DNA from: Ceratorhiza oryzae-sativae | Lineage: Eukaryota; Basidiomycota; Agaricomycetes; Cantharellales; Ceratobasidiaceae | Length of the DNA: 64,000 nt | Assembly: GCA_030998015.1 (NCBI GenBank) | Contig: JARWMV010000232.1 | Coordinates: 2,728,001 to 2,792,000, forward strand | Direction: 5' to 3' | Shown here: positions 22,884 through 35,708 of the stretch, piece after piece | Layout of the letters: each line of letters starts with the position of its first letter | Numbering within the stretch: position 1 is the stretch's first letter | Made by a program: the position numbers and the translations under genes | The notes under the pieces: model-generated | What the model saw: only the letters and a program-made list of their open reading frames with translations | The model's database searches: none | What the model was told of the DNA's origin: nothing

Positions 22884-25427
22884 ATGTCATTCAAAGCGCA
22901 AAATACTTATCCTTGTAACCCCCTTACGGCGCGTGGCTCTTCGACAAAGCTGAGCAGCCATGATGACAAGATTGTCTATACCAATGGCCGAACTGTTGTG
23001 GTGAGTACCTAAAAGCAGTCAGGTAACGACTACGGTGGTGATGTATTCTGACCTTTCGCGAAGATACGCGATTTATCTGTAAGTTTGCTCGGGAAACGTC
23101 TTCGCCACGCTCTCACTACTTGGTAGTCGGCTGCCTTTGGCGTTACGTACTCTCAACATGTTCAACCCGCGACCGTCGCACGTATCTCTCCCTCAGGTTA
23201 TTATTGCGCTTCGGGCGACGCCGGCGGAAATAGTGAGCATCCAAATCCCGACTAACAATTTTTGGTCTGACATGATCCTTGGACGCTTCAAGTTAGGGTT
23301 TGGGATATTGCTGGGACAGATCAGGTATTAAAGCTTGAGACAAAAGCCATTTCGGGCAAAATGTACGTATATTTATTGAGATTCTTGCTATTGGGTAAAC
23401 CATTGTGATTAGCAATGATTTGGCGTGGGACGCAGACAGCCAACGCATCATTGCTGTTGGAGATGGCAGAGAAAGGTCAGTTAGAACGGACCTCACCTAT
23501 CAAGCTAAGCACAAACCATTATTAGGTTTGGTGCAGCCTTCAACGCAGAAAGCGGCAACTCTGTGGGCGAGATTGGCGGGCATTCCAAGGTAAGAAAGCA
23601 TGGGATCCTATTGCCCTACCACTTAACTCCGGTTTAGGTACTTAATGCCACCTCGATTCGTCATCAACGCCCTTTCCGTGCCGTCACCGCGGGCGACGAC
23701 AGCACAATTGTGTTTTATACAGGTACATGGAGTCTGTATAATTGGTACCTTTTTGACTTATCGTCATCCAGGTGTCCCGTTCAAGTATAGTTCGACCATC
23801 ACGACCCATAATCGATTCGTGCAGGATGTCCAATTCGCTCCGTCTGGTGATGTTTTTGCTAGCGTCGGATCTGATATGAAGGCATTCATTTACAATGGGC
23901 AAACTGGAGAAACACTGGGGGAACTTGCTTCGGCTCACAAAGGCAGCATAGTGAGTACTTTCCTTCTCTAAGGGAAATTAATACCTCAAATAGATACTAG
24001 ATGGCTTGCTCATGGAGTCCAGACTCCAAGAGTCTTCTCACTTCATCTATGGACCGCACGGTCAAGCTCTGTGAGCTATCCATTATCGAGTTCTTTTAGC
24101 CCTGAGTCTCACGGAGGTCACGATAGGGGACATTGAAACACGACAGGCGGTTACGACCTGGACAGTTGGCACAGGCATTGAATATCAGCAGGTTGGAAAT
24201 ACATGGACCAGCTCAGACAACATTGTCAGCCTCTCGCTTAGTGGTACGCTTAACGTATTCGACAAACGAGACGGATCTAAGCCCACCAGGACTCTATATG
24301 CGCGTTTTGTTTATACCTGTATCTTTATACTCACACTAATCAGTTTGATTGGACTAATCAGGGACCATCGCAAGGTGTCTCGACACTGATCAGCCCAACA
24401 AAAGGAACATTCCTTGCAGGCTCTGGAGATGGCCGAGTGACATCCTTTACTATCGCGGATGGGGCACAACCGATCGCTGGTGACCCTCACGGGAGTCAAG
24501 TGGTGGCTTTTGCTACGAACGGAAGTAAAGTTTACTCGACCGGATTCGACGATTCTGTGCGCGAAATTGACCTTGGAGCCAACAAATTCTCGTAAAATGG
24601 GCCTTTTGCTTTACTATTAACATTTTGCTGATAACCTCCATCCAGTTCCTCATTATTCAGTACAAATGGACAGCCCAAGGACATTGCCGCGTCTGGACCG
24701 ACTGTGTTTGTGGCGTCTGTCAATGGGGTGGCGGTGTCCGAGGGAGGAAAAGAGTTGTATAAGCTTCCTGCAAACTCGCCAGCTACTGCGGTTGATGTGC
24801 ATGGAAAGACGGTCGCTGTTGGAAACGAGGTGAGGTAATATATGTCTATCGCGACACAAGTCACTCAACAATTACCCGTTTACTCATAGGACAAGGTTGT
24901 AACACTCTATGAGTGGGATGGAAGTGGCTTGAAGGAACTAGCAAAGCTCACGTCTAACAAGGGGGCAATCACTGCTGTTGCGTTCTCTCCGGATGGCAGC
25001 CTGATAGCTGCCGCGGATGTAAGTATTACACAACACGTAAGCATGAAACTGCTAACATTGCTGGTAGTCTGCCGGGAAAATCTTTCTTTATGATGTTGCT
25101 GAGAAAAAGGTCTGTCAATTAGCTGCTTACAGTGAATCTAATTTTCCTGAGGTTTATCCGTAACTTTTGTAGCTTGTGACGTCTCGATGGGTCTTCCATT
25201 CGGCTCGTGTGTATAGCCTTGCTTGGACGAGCGACAGTAAACACTGTGCTTCAGGCTCCCTCGATACTCACGTCTATGTATACTCGGTCGAAAATCCTTC
25301 GCGAAACGTGGGCATCAAGAACGCGCATGCTGGTGGGGTAACGGGGGTTGTGTGGGTTGAACCTGGAGTGCTTGCAAGCGCAGGTGCAGATGGCTGTGTT
25401 AGGACGTGGAGCATAGTGGTTCCTTAG
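22884..25427 (+). CDS. AIP1: Actin-interacting protein 1, WD40 repeats
   Basis: WD40 protein that works with cofilin to disassemble actin filaments. The joined exons start MSFKAQNTYPCNPLTARGSS and run through repeat after repeat: NGRTVV-IRDLS, the first blade QPATVARISPSGYYCASGDA with RVWDIAGTDQ, then INDLAWDADSQRIIAVGDGR, then FVQDVQFAPSGDVFASVGSD with AFIYNGQTGE, then MACSWSPDSKSLLTSSMDRT, GTLNVFDKRDG, ITAVAFSPDGSLIAAAD, AWTSDSKHCASGSLDTHVYV and the final blade ending VRTWSIVVP. About fifteen tiny introns interrupt it, some exons being only 15-50 bp (for example IRDLS near 23065). Every join I tested kept the frame. Two seven-blade propellers are expected for the family. It ends convergent with the EXO1-like gene. 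Confidence 0.9.
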
Positions 25428-25767
25428 ACTGTACAGTTGCACGGCAACGTATGAAAAATATACCTGAATTGAACCTGAAGTAAATAACCGAATTATAATA
25501 CTCTTGCCTACAAGGATGAAGGGGAGGTAGGCGACCCAGCCACCAACCGTAGCGCATACACTTAGCTCAGATAATAGAGTATGCTATCCCGACCCACAAA
25601 TATAGATGTTCTCAACCCATAGCAATTCAACCTAGATGAAAAGCCCATCAATTAACATCTACGATGGGCCTAATTATAACATCCTAGAACTCAGAAAGTG
25701 CGGGCTAGAATAAAGTGACGATAGCGACAATATAATAATAATATACAAGACATAGCCATTCACTTGT

Positions 25768-28583
25768 CTAAACGGGACATCGGAGGCGATTGAATCGCTC
25801 TGTAGCGCGTTCCGGGCTAGATACTCTAGTATCACTAATCAGGAAGTCTTCATCATCACTATCTATATTGATCACAGTCCGTGCCAGAGCAGGCTCTGAT
25901 TTGCGACCCTTGACCTTGGGGCGGCTCTTGGGCATAGCGAGGGGTTGGAAAACCGCGATTGGTTGAAAAGCAGAGCCCTGAGATGCCAAAGGAGTGGGGG
26001 TGGATCGACTTGTCTGCATAGTTGGCATTGACTACACGCATTTCAAAACTTGTCAATTGAACATGGTGCTGGTGTGTGCAGTTTCCATACCTTTCGACCT
26101 TTGACGGCTTTGAACCCATATTTTGAAGCCCATCCCTCTGCCACTCTTGTTTGACGCTCTGCCATTGCCGCTTCCTCTGCTTCTTCATCCGAAATGTAGT
26201 CCGCGTCATCCATGGCCTGGTTGGCCGGACTCTTGGTTACGACACGGGAGACCAAAGCGGGATGATCATCCGGGGTCCATGGTCCGGCTTCGAACGCGCC
26301 AACTTCACTCACACTCTCCTGAGAAAATGTTGTAGTGAGATCAACAGACATCACGTTGCGTTTTTCAGGCTGCTCGCTAAGACTAGTCTGGGAACGAGGG
26401 GGATTACCGAAGCTCAGCGTTGGTACCAGACCGGTTCATTGTCGGACTCCACAATCGAACTCGTAGACCCCAATGACTGTTGCAATTGTGGGCGTGGAAC
26501 CGGCTTGAGTGTAGAAACAGGACTCGATATCCAGTCTGGACTCGTTGACCTTGATTTCGATCTAGATGGTCCAGAATCTGGTTGAACCGGTGAGGATAAG
26601 TCCTGAAGGAGAGAAAATGTATCGGGACTTTCGCTACGTGAGATATCCTCAGGGCTTTCAGGCTTCGATCCTTGGCTATCTTTCTCCACCGTCAAGTCGA
26701 CAATATCCCCACTCCAGCGCCGCACAATTGTTCTGGATGCACGAGGAGTAGAAATTTCCTCCAGAGAGTCGGCCCTCTTGCGTTTGCGCTCTGGAGTGGA
26801 TGCCGATCCTAAACGTGATTTACTAGGAGTAGAAGGCGCGCCAAAAAATCGGCTAGCAGTGGTAGGATGTTTTACAGGTTGCGATGGACCCGCAACTTCC
26901 ATAACCTCCCACTCGTCGCCATCATCTTGTACCGTGGTCTGAGTCATTTGAGCGGACAAAGATGTCCTTCCGCTCCCTTTGACACTAAAGGTTTTAGAGA
27001 ATACCTTAGGCTTCTTAGTTTGGGATGATATGGACGCAGCACCTGGAATCTCGTTAGCATGTTTTGGAGGGGCTCGGAAATAACTTACTAAAGTACGTTG
27101 AAATAGACTTTTGTGAGGAGATACTGCTAGTGCTCAAATTACTCGGCGTATCTTTCAACGTCTAGCAGGAATCTCAATAGCGTCCGGAGATACATTCAGG
27201 AACACCATACCGTCTTCCCTTTTCGGGGTTTAGGTTGAAAATTGGGCATTATATCTGGCATCGGCTGTCGGGATATCGGGCAAACATCCCCTTCGGCGAT
27301 CATCTTGGCCAGTTCTGGGGGCAAGTCTCTGTAGCCCAGGCTAATTCAGCGCCCATTCATGGCCGAACTAAGGGGTAACTAACTCTCCCACAAAAGCATC
27401 TTTGCTATCGTCCCACCCCTCGTTCTCAGGCGGAGCACCAAGATGCACGAGTTTTTGGGAAATTGGGTCGTAAACACGCTGATGTAGAAATGCTAGCTCG
27501 GCGATTCGAAAGCTTTCTAGGTAGCCTGGAGGAACCTTCAGTGTGCCTTCCATACGCATGACCTGTATAACCTAAGACAAAGCGGCATTCGTGAGACTTG
27601 ACATGGCCGTGAACCAGGAGAAGCTACCTTATCAACTGTTTTCCATTTCCGCAGTAGTTTGTGTGCAGTCCTCAAGCCCAGTCCCTGAACAGAGTTGATA
27701 TAATCGCACCCAGAAAGCATCTGTAAAGAGCATCAGAATCGACCTTGGACAACGACAATTTACGGTGCTCACCGCCATCCATCGCAGCTCGTCATCCCCC
27801 CAACCAAACAAATTGAAGTCCTTTACACCAGCAAGATCGTCGCGACGAACGTGGACACACGAGCCATCCGACCCCAGCTTAAAAAGTAAGTTCCTGCAGC
27901 CGAAGACCACGAGGTCAGAATCTTCAGTAATAATTCCATCCACAATTCCCCGCCGTTCCAGGTAGGCCATCTGAGCATCTGCTTCATATGGAGCCACAAC
28001 ATAAGAAACGCCCTCGGCGCGCAATGCCTTGATAACTTGATAAGCCATTTGCGGTGTAATGTCAACACATTTCTTGTAATGTTCATATGCCTCCTTGTGT
28101 CGACCTTGGGTTTCTAATAATTGAGCCTGCCCGAGGCTTGCCGCACGTTTCCTGTAGCCTATGATGAGCAATGTAGGACATGATAGGTAATCCAACATAC
28201 TCCTCACGATCCTTCTCTGTTCCTCGTTTCGCAGGTAGTGGACCACCGTCAAACACCATATAAGGAGTGATCCCGTGATGTTGTAACATTCGAACTCGGT
28301 GCATAACATAGTCAACATACCTGAAAATACTTTAGCTGAAAGCTCTGGTTAAACAGAATTACTCACTTGGTGGTACACTGGCCTTTCACAAGTTGGGCTG
28401 CGCAAGCGTAGGCTCCTCGATGAAGCCACACATATGCATCGACTGCAAGCCTATGAAAAGGACGTGGGTTAGCAAATGTTTTTCAGTATTATTGAAAAAT
28501 GCGCACGTCTTTCCAGAGAATTTAGATATTTCTGTGTGGATGTGAACCGACTTGAGAAGGGGTAGAAGCCCTTGTATACCCAT
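25768..28583 (-). CDS. EXO1: Exonuclease 1 (XPG/Rad2 family)
   Basis: 5'-3' exonuclease and flap nuclease of mismatch repair and double-strand break resection. The start MGIQGLLPLLKSV (ATG 28583) is diagnostic of EXO1. The N-domain continues with YVWLHRGAYAC, MHRVRMLQHHGITPYMVFDG and PAKRGTEKDREE. The I-domain has VSYVVAPYEADAQMAYLERR and the acidic TEDSDLVVFGC, which supply metal-binding residues. The helix-hairpin-helix part is MLSGCDYINSVQGLGLRTAH. After VPPGYLESF comes a long disordered tail with Ser/Pro and Asp/Glu patches and basic clusters, ending RFNRLRCPV. About eight small introns are present. A DNA-repair gene between a cytoskeletal gene and the lysozyme pair shows no operon-like logic. 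A CACGTG box lies at 28765-28770, 182 bp upstream. Confidence 0.9.
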
Positions 28584-28764
28584 GAACCGCCGTTGCGAAT
28601 CGGAATCAAGTGGGATGGGATGCAAGGGGCTTATTTAGCACGTTTTTTGTTCGCGCAAAATTGCTGCGCGGGCTCTCTGGTGGATCTTGAGCTACGCAGG
28701 AAGAGTCGGTCAAGGCCAGCTAGTCGGTGGAGATCCTGTTTCCAATCGACCACCCGCGTTAACT

Positions 28765-28770
28765 CACGTG
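28765..28770. promoter_or_regulatory. CACGTG box upstream of the EXO1-like gene
   Basis: CACGTG in the context CTCACGTGAC, 182 bp before ATG 28583. Function is inferred. Confidence 0.35.
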
Positions 28771-28990
28771 ACTGGGCGTGGCTTCATGCTCTCGTGACTC
28801 ACACCCGCCATCGTCGAGATGCTCGTGCTTGCAACTGCGGCTTTTTTCGGTCAATTTAATATTTTGGAACACAAAAACACGCATTTGGGCTTGCTCGTCT
28901 CAAGTGCTAAGATACATAATGCTAATTCTCGTGGCATATTGATAATCACAACCACACTATCTCCAACCACGAAAGATATTCTAACCCTAT

Positions 28991-30032
28991 TTACGATCCT
29001 TTAGCATAACGCGAAAGTCCGGCAGCGTCTCCATTGAAATAATCTACAAATATAATAGAGGGTGATCAGCCCGCAATTTGAGCATATAGCTATTAACTAC
29101 TCATACCTTGGTCAATGGGAGAGCTCTGTACGTCACAAGGCCCCAAGTTAACGGATATTCATCATTGACTTTTTGATTTACTTACTGAATATTGCCAGAA
29201 AGTATGATATGCCCACCCCGCCGGAAGGGTACCGACGGAAGAAGCGTATCGAGCAATCCACAAAGCATTCGTACTAGCAAAAGCCGCAGAGTTGCCGGTG
29301 CAGGTCTAAGGCATATTGTCAGCGGTCCATCCGTGCGCATACTTTATACCATCCTCACCGTCCACCAGTCCGTTGTCGTGTAGATAGTAGGGTAGCGACC
29401 AGTCTTGGAATGATACTCGTCACTGAAGCTCTTGATCCAGCCGACCATACTTGCTGCCGAAAGTCCGTAGCACGTCGCTCCATACGGGTTGTCTGTGCGA
29501 GAAGCAAAAATGAGCCTTGGATCATTTTTGCTGAGCGTTAAATGACTAACACTCAATATCCAGAGCCCCTGGAAGTGTCTTGCCATCGGCGGACCATCCA
29601 CCTTCGTGTAACTCATTAGCAATGGAGAAACGAGGCGGCCAATATCAACGCACCCCCATGCGCTATGAAGTAATCGGCTTGAGTGGCACCAGAAGACACA
29701 TCTGGACGGGCAAAGTGGTACGCGCCACGGATGATGCCCACATTGTATGAGCCCGTGTACTGCGAGCTGAAATAGGGGTTGGTGTATCCTATAAGTTTAG
29801 GCTGCGTTTTAGAACCACTTAATAGGGCTGATCCACGCGATGGGAGCTCACCCGTGCCCTCAGTAGCCTTGATGTATGCAAACGTGATCCCTGCGTTCTT
29901 CTGAGCCGCCCAGTCGACGTTGCCTTGGTACGAGGAGACGTCAATGCCCTTAGGCTGAGCGCGTTTCTCTACGGGCGTGGCGCCAACCAGCCCGACAATG
30001 GCTAGAGCAGCAAGAGAAGTGGTGGATTTCAT
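28991..30032 (-). CDS. Secreted GH25 lysozyme, copy 1
   Basis: Glycoside hydrolase family 25 muramidase, which cuts the N-acetylmuramic acid-N-acetylglucosamine link of bacterial peptidoglycan. ATG 30032 opens a signal peptide ([20 protein letters not shown]) with a KR site just after it (VEKRAQ), which suggests Kex2-type processing. The mature part begins [20 protein letters not shown], then [26 protein letters not shown], the catalytic DIE region ([18 protein letters not shown], after splicing), [12 protein letters not shown], and an end [13 protein letters not shown] with TAA at 28991-28993. Five to six small introns are present. It lies tandem to a close second copy at 30912-31943. The target is presumably bacteria met by the fungus (inference). 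Confidence 0.88.
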
Positions 30033-30911
30033 TTTGAAGATAGGAAGAATATGAAGGACACTCAGGAAGATCTGGTTTTGGTCGGAGAATGCGACTTGCT
30101 TTTATGCTACAGTCACAACCGTGGGCCTTTCGGCAAGAACCAACATATATGCGCATCGGTATCACTTTTATAGGTTATGCATCAACTTCAGTGCACGTTC
30201 GCCGACTCAAACTCGGCTAGTTTGCGTCGACGACTGACCGGCTCATTTCGAAGTTTCCATTTAGAGCTCCCGCACGATGGGTCACCGCATGCATCAATAC
30301 GAACTTAGTCAAGAAGACTCACGGACCGCGCGAAATGTTGTGGCTTTCTCATATCATCAAGATCTGCCGAGATATTTGATGACAGCTCCGCATGCCACTG
30401 TCCCGCTTGGCCAGAGAGCTTGTGAGACAATTCAAGGCCAGGATCATTACGAAGTTATAAATACTCTCATCGAACCCTCGCTAGGGCGTGTGGGCTAAGA
30501 AGAAGCCTTGGTTTCATCAGTTACTCGATTCGAGAACGCTCATGTATGTGAAGATGATCTCGATCATACGGGATTTGATCGGACTGCTGCCTTAGAGCCA
30601 TCATGGACTGACCACCATTTTGTAATTGTTTGCCTGATTTATCTCACGACACCAATCGTACAGGTTAAATAAGGCAATAGACCATTCTGACTCCCTATAA
30701 TAGGCTATATTCTATTCACATTTAAACCCTATGGTGAATTCGCTTTATTATGTAAATTACAGGCTTCACTTCTTGTACGCTCAAGGTATTCAAGGGCCAA
30801 TGTGTGTTCTAATATAGCAACGAGAGACTGCGACAATCCCAGTTAATCATAGGCATTTTAATAACTAATTCACAGGAGATATGCCCCTCGTTTACATGCA
30901 TAAAGTGCCAG

Positions 30912-31943
30912 TTATGAACCTTTCGCGTATCGGGCGAGCCCGGCGGCATCTCCATTCCAATAATCTAGTGATATTGAATTAAATTTAGGATAATAAAATA
31001 GGATAATTAACCCTCACCCTGGTCGATTGGAGAGTCCTGAATAAGACGAGGGTCAACGTGCTATTCCCGCCTTTCAGTCATAAATTACTTGCCGAATACT
31101 GCCAGAAGCTGTGGTAGGACCACCCCGCGGGCAACGTGCCCACAGAGGACGAGTAGCGAGCGATCCATAGGCCATTAGTGCTTCCAAAGGCGGCCGAGTT
31201 TCCCGTGCACGTCTTGGAGTCATTGTAAATGAGTTTTGTAGATGTATGCGCTTGGACTGACCAACCTTCCACCAGTCCGTAGTTGTATATATCGTAGGAT
31301 AGCGGCCGGTCTTAGAGTGGTATCGGTCGCTGAAGCTCTTGATCCAGCTGACCATGCTCGAGGCGGAAAGTCCATAGCAAGTGGCCCCATTTGGGTTATC
31401 TGAATAGCAAAGGGGGCATTATTCATAGGGTGCTTTGTACTGGGCCTTGATCAACTAACACTCGATATCTAGTGCTCCCGGAAGTGTCTTGCCGTCGGCG
31501 GACCATCCACCTATAGTTCAGCAAGTTAACGAGTAATTTTCGACATAAGGCGAGATGAGTCATACCTCCGTGTGCCAAAAAGTAGTCCGCTTGGGTGGCA
31601 CCCGCCGATACGTCCGGGCGAGCGAAATGGTAGGCGCCACGGATCATGCCGACGTTGTATGAGCCCGTATATTGCTGACTGAAGTATGGGTTGGTGTACC
31701 CTAATTAGAGGCAGGACCGTGCTTGAGGCCGATGTTCCACGAGTGGGGCGATGGAGGCTCACCTGTGCCTTCGGTGGCTTTGACGTACGCGAAGGAGACT
31801 CCGGCGCTCTTCTGAGCCGCCCAGTTAACATTACCTTGATGGGACGCCACGTCGATGCCCTTAGGCTGAGCACGCTTCTCAACGGGACTAGCAGTGGCCA
31901 ATCCCGTGACAGCTAGAGCAACCAGAGTGGCAGTAGACTTCAT
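30912..31943 (-). CDS. Secreted GH25 lysozyme, copy 2
   Basis: Tandem paralogue of the preceding gene with the same exon order. ATG 31943 is chosen over the upstream in-frame ATG at 31958 because [20 protein letters not shown] is a clean signal peptide matching copy 1. [100 protein letters not shown] and [20 protein letters not shown] follow. The end [13 protein letters not shown] differs from copy 1 by one residue (A for S). TAA is at 30912-30914. Both genes appear intact, so the duplication seems to be kept. Confidence 0.88.
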
Positions 31944-34228
31944 AGCGGAGCAAATCAAGGATCTCTAGGTGAGCTTGGCGTTTCACAAAATCCATAATAC
32001 AGCTTTATACTTGCACGTTCCCTGTAGAATTTCGGCGAGAACTCGAACATACATACGCTTCCGTATGGTTATTTACGTTTCATGTGTGTGAGCACTGGGT
32101 TCGCCGATGCAAGCTCGGGCATTGTGACCGACTTCTGTTGCTTCAAGAACTGATGAGAGTCCCAACCGTCGCCTATGATAGGCAAACCCACATAATCAAT
32201 AGTGCATGTGAATCCATATCATCTGATGAGCGCTATGTGATAGAGCTATCCGACAAAAGAATTGCAGTAGCGAGAATTCCGACGACAGTTGCACACGTCC
32301 CCGTAGTGCTTCTTGATTAACACTGGAGCAAATGATCTGAGCGGGCCGGGTATTGGTATTGAATCTGATTCGATTGTATTCTATACAGCATAAGTTAGAT
32401 ATACATGATGAGCCATCAGGTTGGGGGCGATGATGGCTTTGATTTGGTGGGATCTGTATATGACTTCGTTACCTGGTTTCAATTTGTCCTCTTCTCCTAA
32501 CTGGCTTTTCGAGACCCGACATTGAGCTAAGAAACAAACACACATGCATCCAAAAGCATATACTCTCTAAAACGACATTCTTAGAGTCGAAGCGTCCTAT
32601 CACGGCCCGTTAAGCTTCCATGAGCGGCAGGCGTGTCAGAGAAGACACACACTATTATATTTCTACAATCGGTAACAAGCTGTCTTGGTATATCCTTGTG
32701 TACCGCTTTGGGTGGGAGCGCGAGAGCAGCAGCAAGCTTCCGAGTTAGGACCAAATATGATCCCTACTACTCGCAGCATGGAATGATTTTTTCTTCATCG
32801 GTGTACCTTCGCCTGGTATCAGTCGTACTTGTATCCCGCCTTCCTGGGATGGGCGAATAACTGAACTGAACCGTAACCATTTTGGTAGTCGGAAGTATGC
32901 TCCATGGCCGTTGATGTCACCATCCAAAGCGCAGCCAAGAGCCGGAATGAATTTCATAGATTGGTGCTACATACCTCTTTTTGAACCTACCTGAACCGAA
33001 CTAGACCAAATCAAAATTGTGGATGTGTTTATACAAATTGTAGCCCGTGGGTTCTCTGTGCATAATTTCAACAGTCGCAGGCACCCACGTGGAGGGCATA
33101 CACTATTACAACGACAGTTGTCCAGCAAAAGGTAGGATCTGCAATGTTTTAAGTCGTCCCAGTGAGGCCCTCTGTGGTGCTGTATATAGCCTTCTCACTC
33201 TGCTTAGGGGTACCTACAACCGCGCATTACTGAAAAAAGCATTCATCTAGTAATCTGTCGCATGGCACCTGTCCAGGACAGACCGCACTGGCATCTGGAT
33301 CGCCCCAATGGCCATGAGGCTGCTCGGCCCAAGGCTAGAAGCACGACCCCCGCCCTCAGTGGGCGCCAAGGATGGTGCTGTACAGTTGGAATGTTGGGTT
33401 TCGAAAAAAATCAACCGTTTTCATGGTGCGAGTCGGAATTAGCCCGTTTGTTAGTTGCGTTAATGCTATTTATGGGGTTTGTTTTTTTCGTGATGGATTT
33501 ACGTATCTAAGATGCTTCTCTGCCTAAATAGGATGCAATTCAGCGATTGTGATCTTCCTCAAGACTTGATTCAAACAATAACTCCGCTACACTCGCATTC
33601 ATACGAGTCTCCGTTATACAGGATTAGTGGTAGCCACCGCTCCAGAGCACCCTGACCTTCCATGCGGTGAGATTTCCCCGACGATTGATACGCGATGGCA
33701 GAGCCTGGGCCGTGATGTTGCGACAAGTAAATGGGACTTCCTTTTCTGTAGAGGTGACTACCACGGTGTCGACGTAAGCGGCTGAGTCAGTCTGGAGAAA
33801 GCGTTGATCGTTCTTCCGCCCACCGCACGCCGAGAGCGTATCAAGGGCTCGGTGCGAATATCTTTCTTGATCTAGCCTTGTATGCATTGTGTTCCAGGAG
33901 CTCCGGATTGCTAAGGAAGTTATGAGCTCACACCTCACGGCTTGTTCAGTCCCTCTGCGCCCTGTGTGAGGCATCTCAGTTGCCGATTTAGGCACGTTTG
34001 ATGCGTAATAGTGGCATTCCGGACTGGGCTACAAAATCCCACTCGACGCAAGGCTTCAGTCGAACCCCCCTTCCAGAGCCGGCGCATTGTCCTTTCCACC
34101 GGAGCTGGTCTTGTGATATTTATAATCATTTCGACTGAAGCTTCCTGACAGGCCGGTCGCGTCTTCCTGATTTTCCGGCCCACGACCCCTTACGCTCGTT
34201 CGACTATCTCGCATCTACTAGGGTTGCC
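31944..34228. other. 2.3-kb spacer with no supported gene
   Basis: Only short frames without recognisable domains. No terminal repeats, tRNA-like fold or copy of the 6-12 kb repeat motif was found by eye. The first few hundred bases are the lysozyme copy 2 promoter and the last few hundred the promoter of the aquaporin-like gene. The middle may hold decayed sequence. Confidence 0.5.
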
Positions 34229-35708
34229 ATGTCCGGCAAGATACACGTACTTAAGCCTCGCGTGCCAGACGTATTCCCTGGTTCATGGGCCGTTGGTGCA
34301 CGACCTGCGTCTATGATGTCTGCTCCTCCAGTTTGGGCCACGACTACGGAGATTCCTACCCTTCCCGAAATCGATACAGACGAAAAAACTCTTCAACACG
34401 CAATGAACAACCTCCTCCCTGCACCTTCCAGCTCGTTTACCAATGGGTTTAAGGGATTCTTTGCATGGGACATGTGGTCCAACACCAGACTATGGAAGGC
34501 TGGTGTACGTATAATCACAACTCTTGGCTTAGCTCTGGCTAACATCTTTAAAGGCTGTCGAAGGTGCTGCGAGCCTGGCATTCACGTTCTTGACGGGTTC
34601 GGTTGGTGTGACGGTGCATGACTATCCTGCCGCAGCCGTCGGGCCCGTTATCTTCTTCGCCAACACGATTGTAAGACTATCTAAGCAAGTGTGGGACTGA
34701 GCGAAGGCTGAGAGATCATGACAGATTGTTTCCCTGTTCATCTTCGGTCTTTCGACGGGTAAGTTGGGTGGCCGTATGCTTTGTCAAACCATTCATCCCA
34801 TTACTATCCAGCGACTGGCGCACACATCAACCCGCTTATTACACTTTCCACAACGATCACCGGTCTATGTCATCCCGTTCGAGCGATGATCTACATTATC
34901 TGTCAAGGTATGTCACAGATTAACATCTCTTGTCCGCATTCTAACATTTCTGGCCACTTCCCAGCCATCGGCTCCTGCATTGGTGGCTCTTTCTTGCGCG
35001 CTGGTATTGGCCACGAGCGTGCATTATTAACACACAACGGCGGATGCTTCCTGGACCCAGATGGCGTGATGTCGGTCGGAATGGCGGTCTGTATTGAGTT
35101 CGCGGCTGCGTTTTCCCTGTGGGCACCTTTCTTCATCGCTTGCTTGACCCAGCTAATTAGGTTGTAGATTGTTTGTGTCTTATGGTGTGGGTCTCGATCC
35201 CACCCAAAAAGAACTTTACGGAGCCGCCCTAGGCCCGCTCTTGGTCGGAGCGCTCGTCGGCATCATGTATGTTCTTTGGCGAGATACTTGACGTTATGAT
35301 ACTGACCAATTGACGCCCACGCAGTACCGCCTGTACATCTGGTCTCAACCCCGGTTACACCGGCGCAGGTATCTTCCCTGGCCGCTGCTTCGGTCTCCAA
35401 GTCGGAGTGGGTCAATTCTATGGTCATGATTGGGTCTGGTACGCGCTCGAGCCCGTTGAGGCGTTTCGTTTGTTCCGTTCCATGCCGAAACTGATTCACG
35501 TAACGACTCTAGGTATGTTCCCGACTTTGCCGCGGCCGTCCTCCACGGTGTCGTCTATCATTTCGCACCTCCGTACACCCGTGAATGCCCTCTTTCTGCC
35601 ACGTCATGTCCCCGCGGTGGGGATGACAACGCCAATGACATGGTCGGCAATAGCGATACTCTCTCGCTTGACGAGGAAGGTGTTGTCACTCTCGAGGCTC
35701 GGGTCTAA
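34229..35708 (+). CDS. Aquaporin-family (MIP) channel with NPL and NPG boxes
   Basis: Membrane channel of the major intrinsic protein family. Exons join in frame from ATG 34229 to TAA 35706-35708. A 90-residue N-terminal cytosolic part ends WDMWSNTRLW, then come membrane segments including GAASLAFTFLTGSVGVTV and PVIFFANTIIVSLFIFGLST. Loop B reads GAHINPLITLSTTITG, where the usual NPA is NPL. Later VCIEFAAAFSLLFVSYGVGL and GAALGPLLVGALVGI precede loop E, SGLNPGYTGAGIFPGRCFG, where NPA is NPG followed by an insertion before the Arg. The last helix is WVWYVPDFAAAVLHGVVYH and the tail ends VVTLEARV. Introns use GTACGT, GTAAGA, GTAAGT and GTGGGC donors. The substrate is unknown. Altered NPA boxes change the pore, so water transport should not be assumed. 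Confidence 0.82.

Noticed and set aside
33262..33510. Possible small gene in the 32-34 kb spacer
   Set aside because: Short frame, no motif, no splice pattern and no paired start or stop context.
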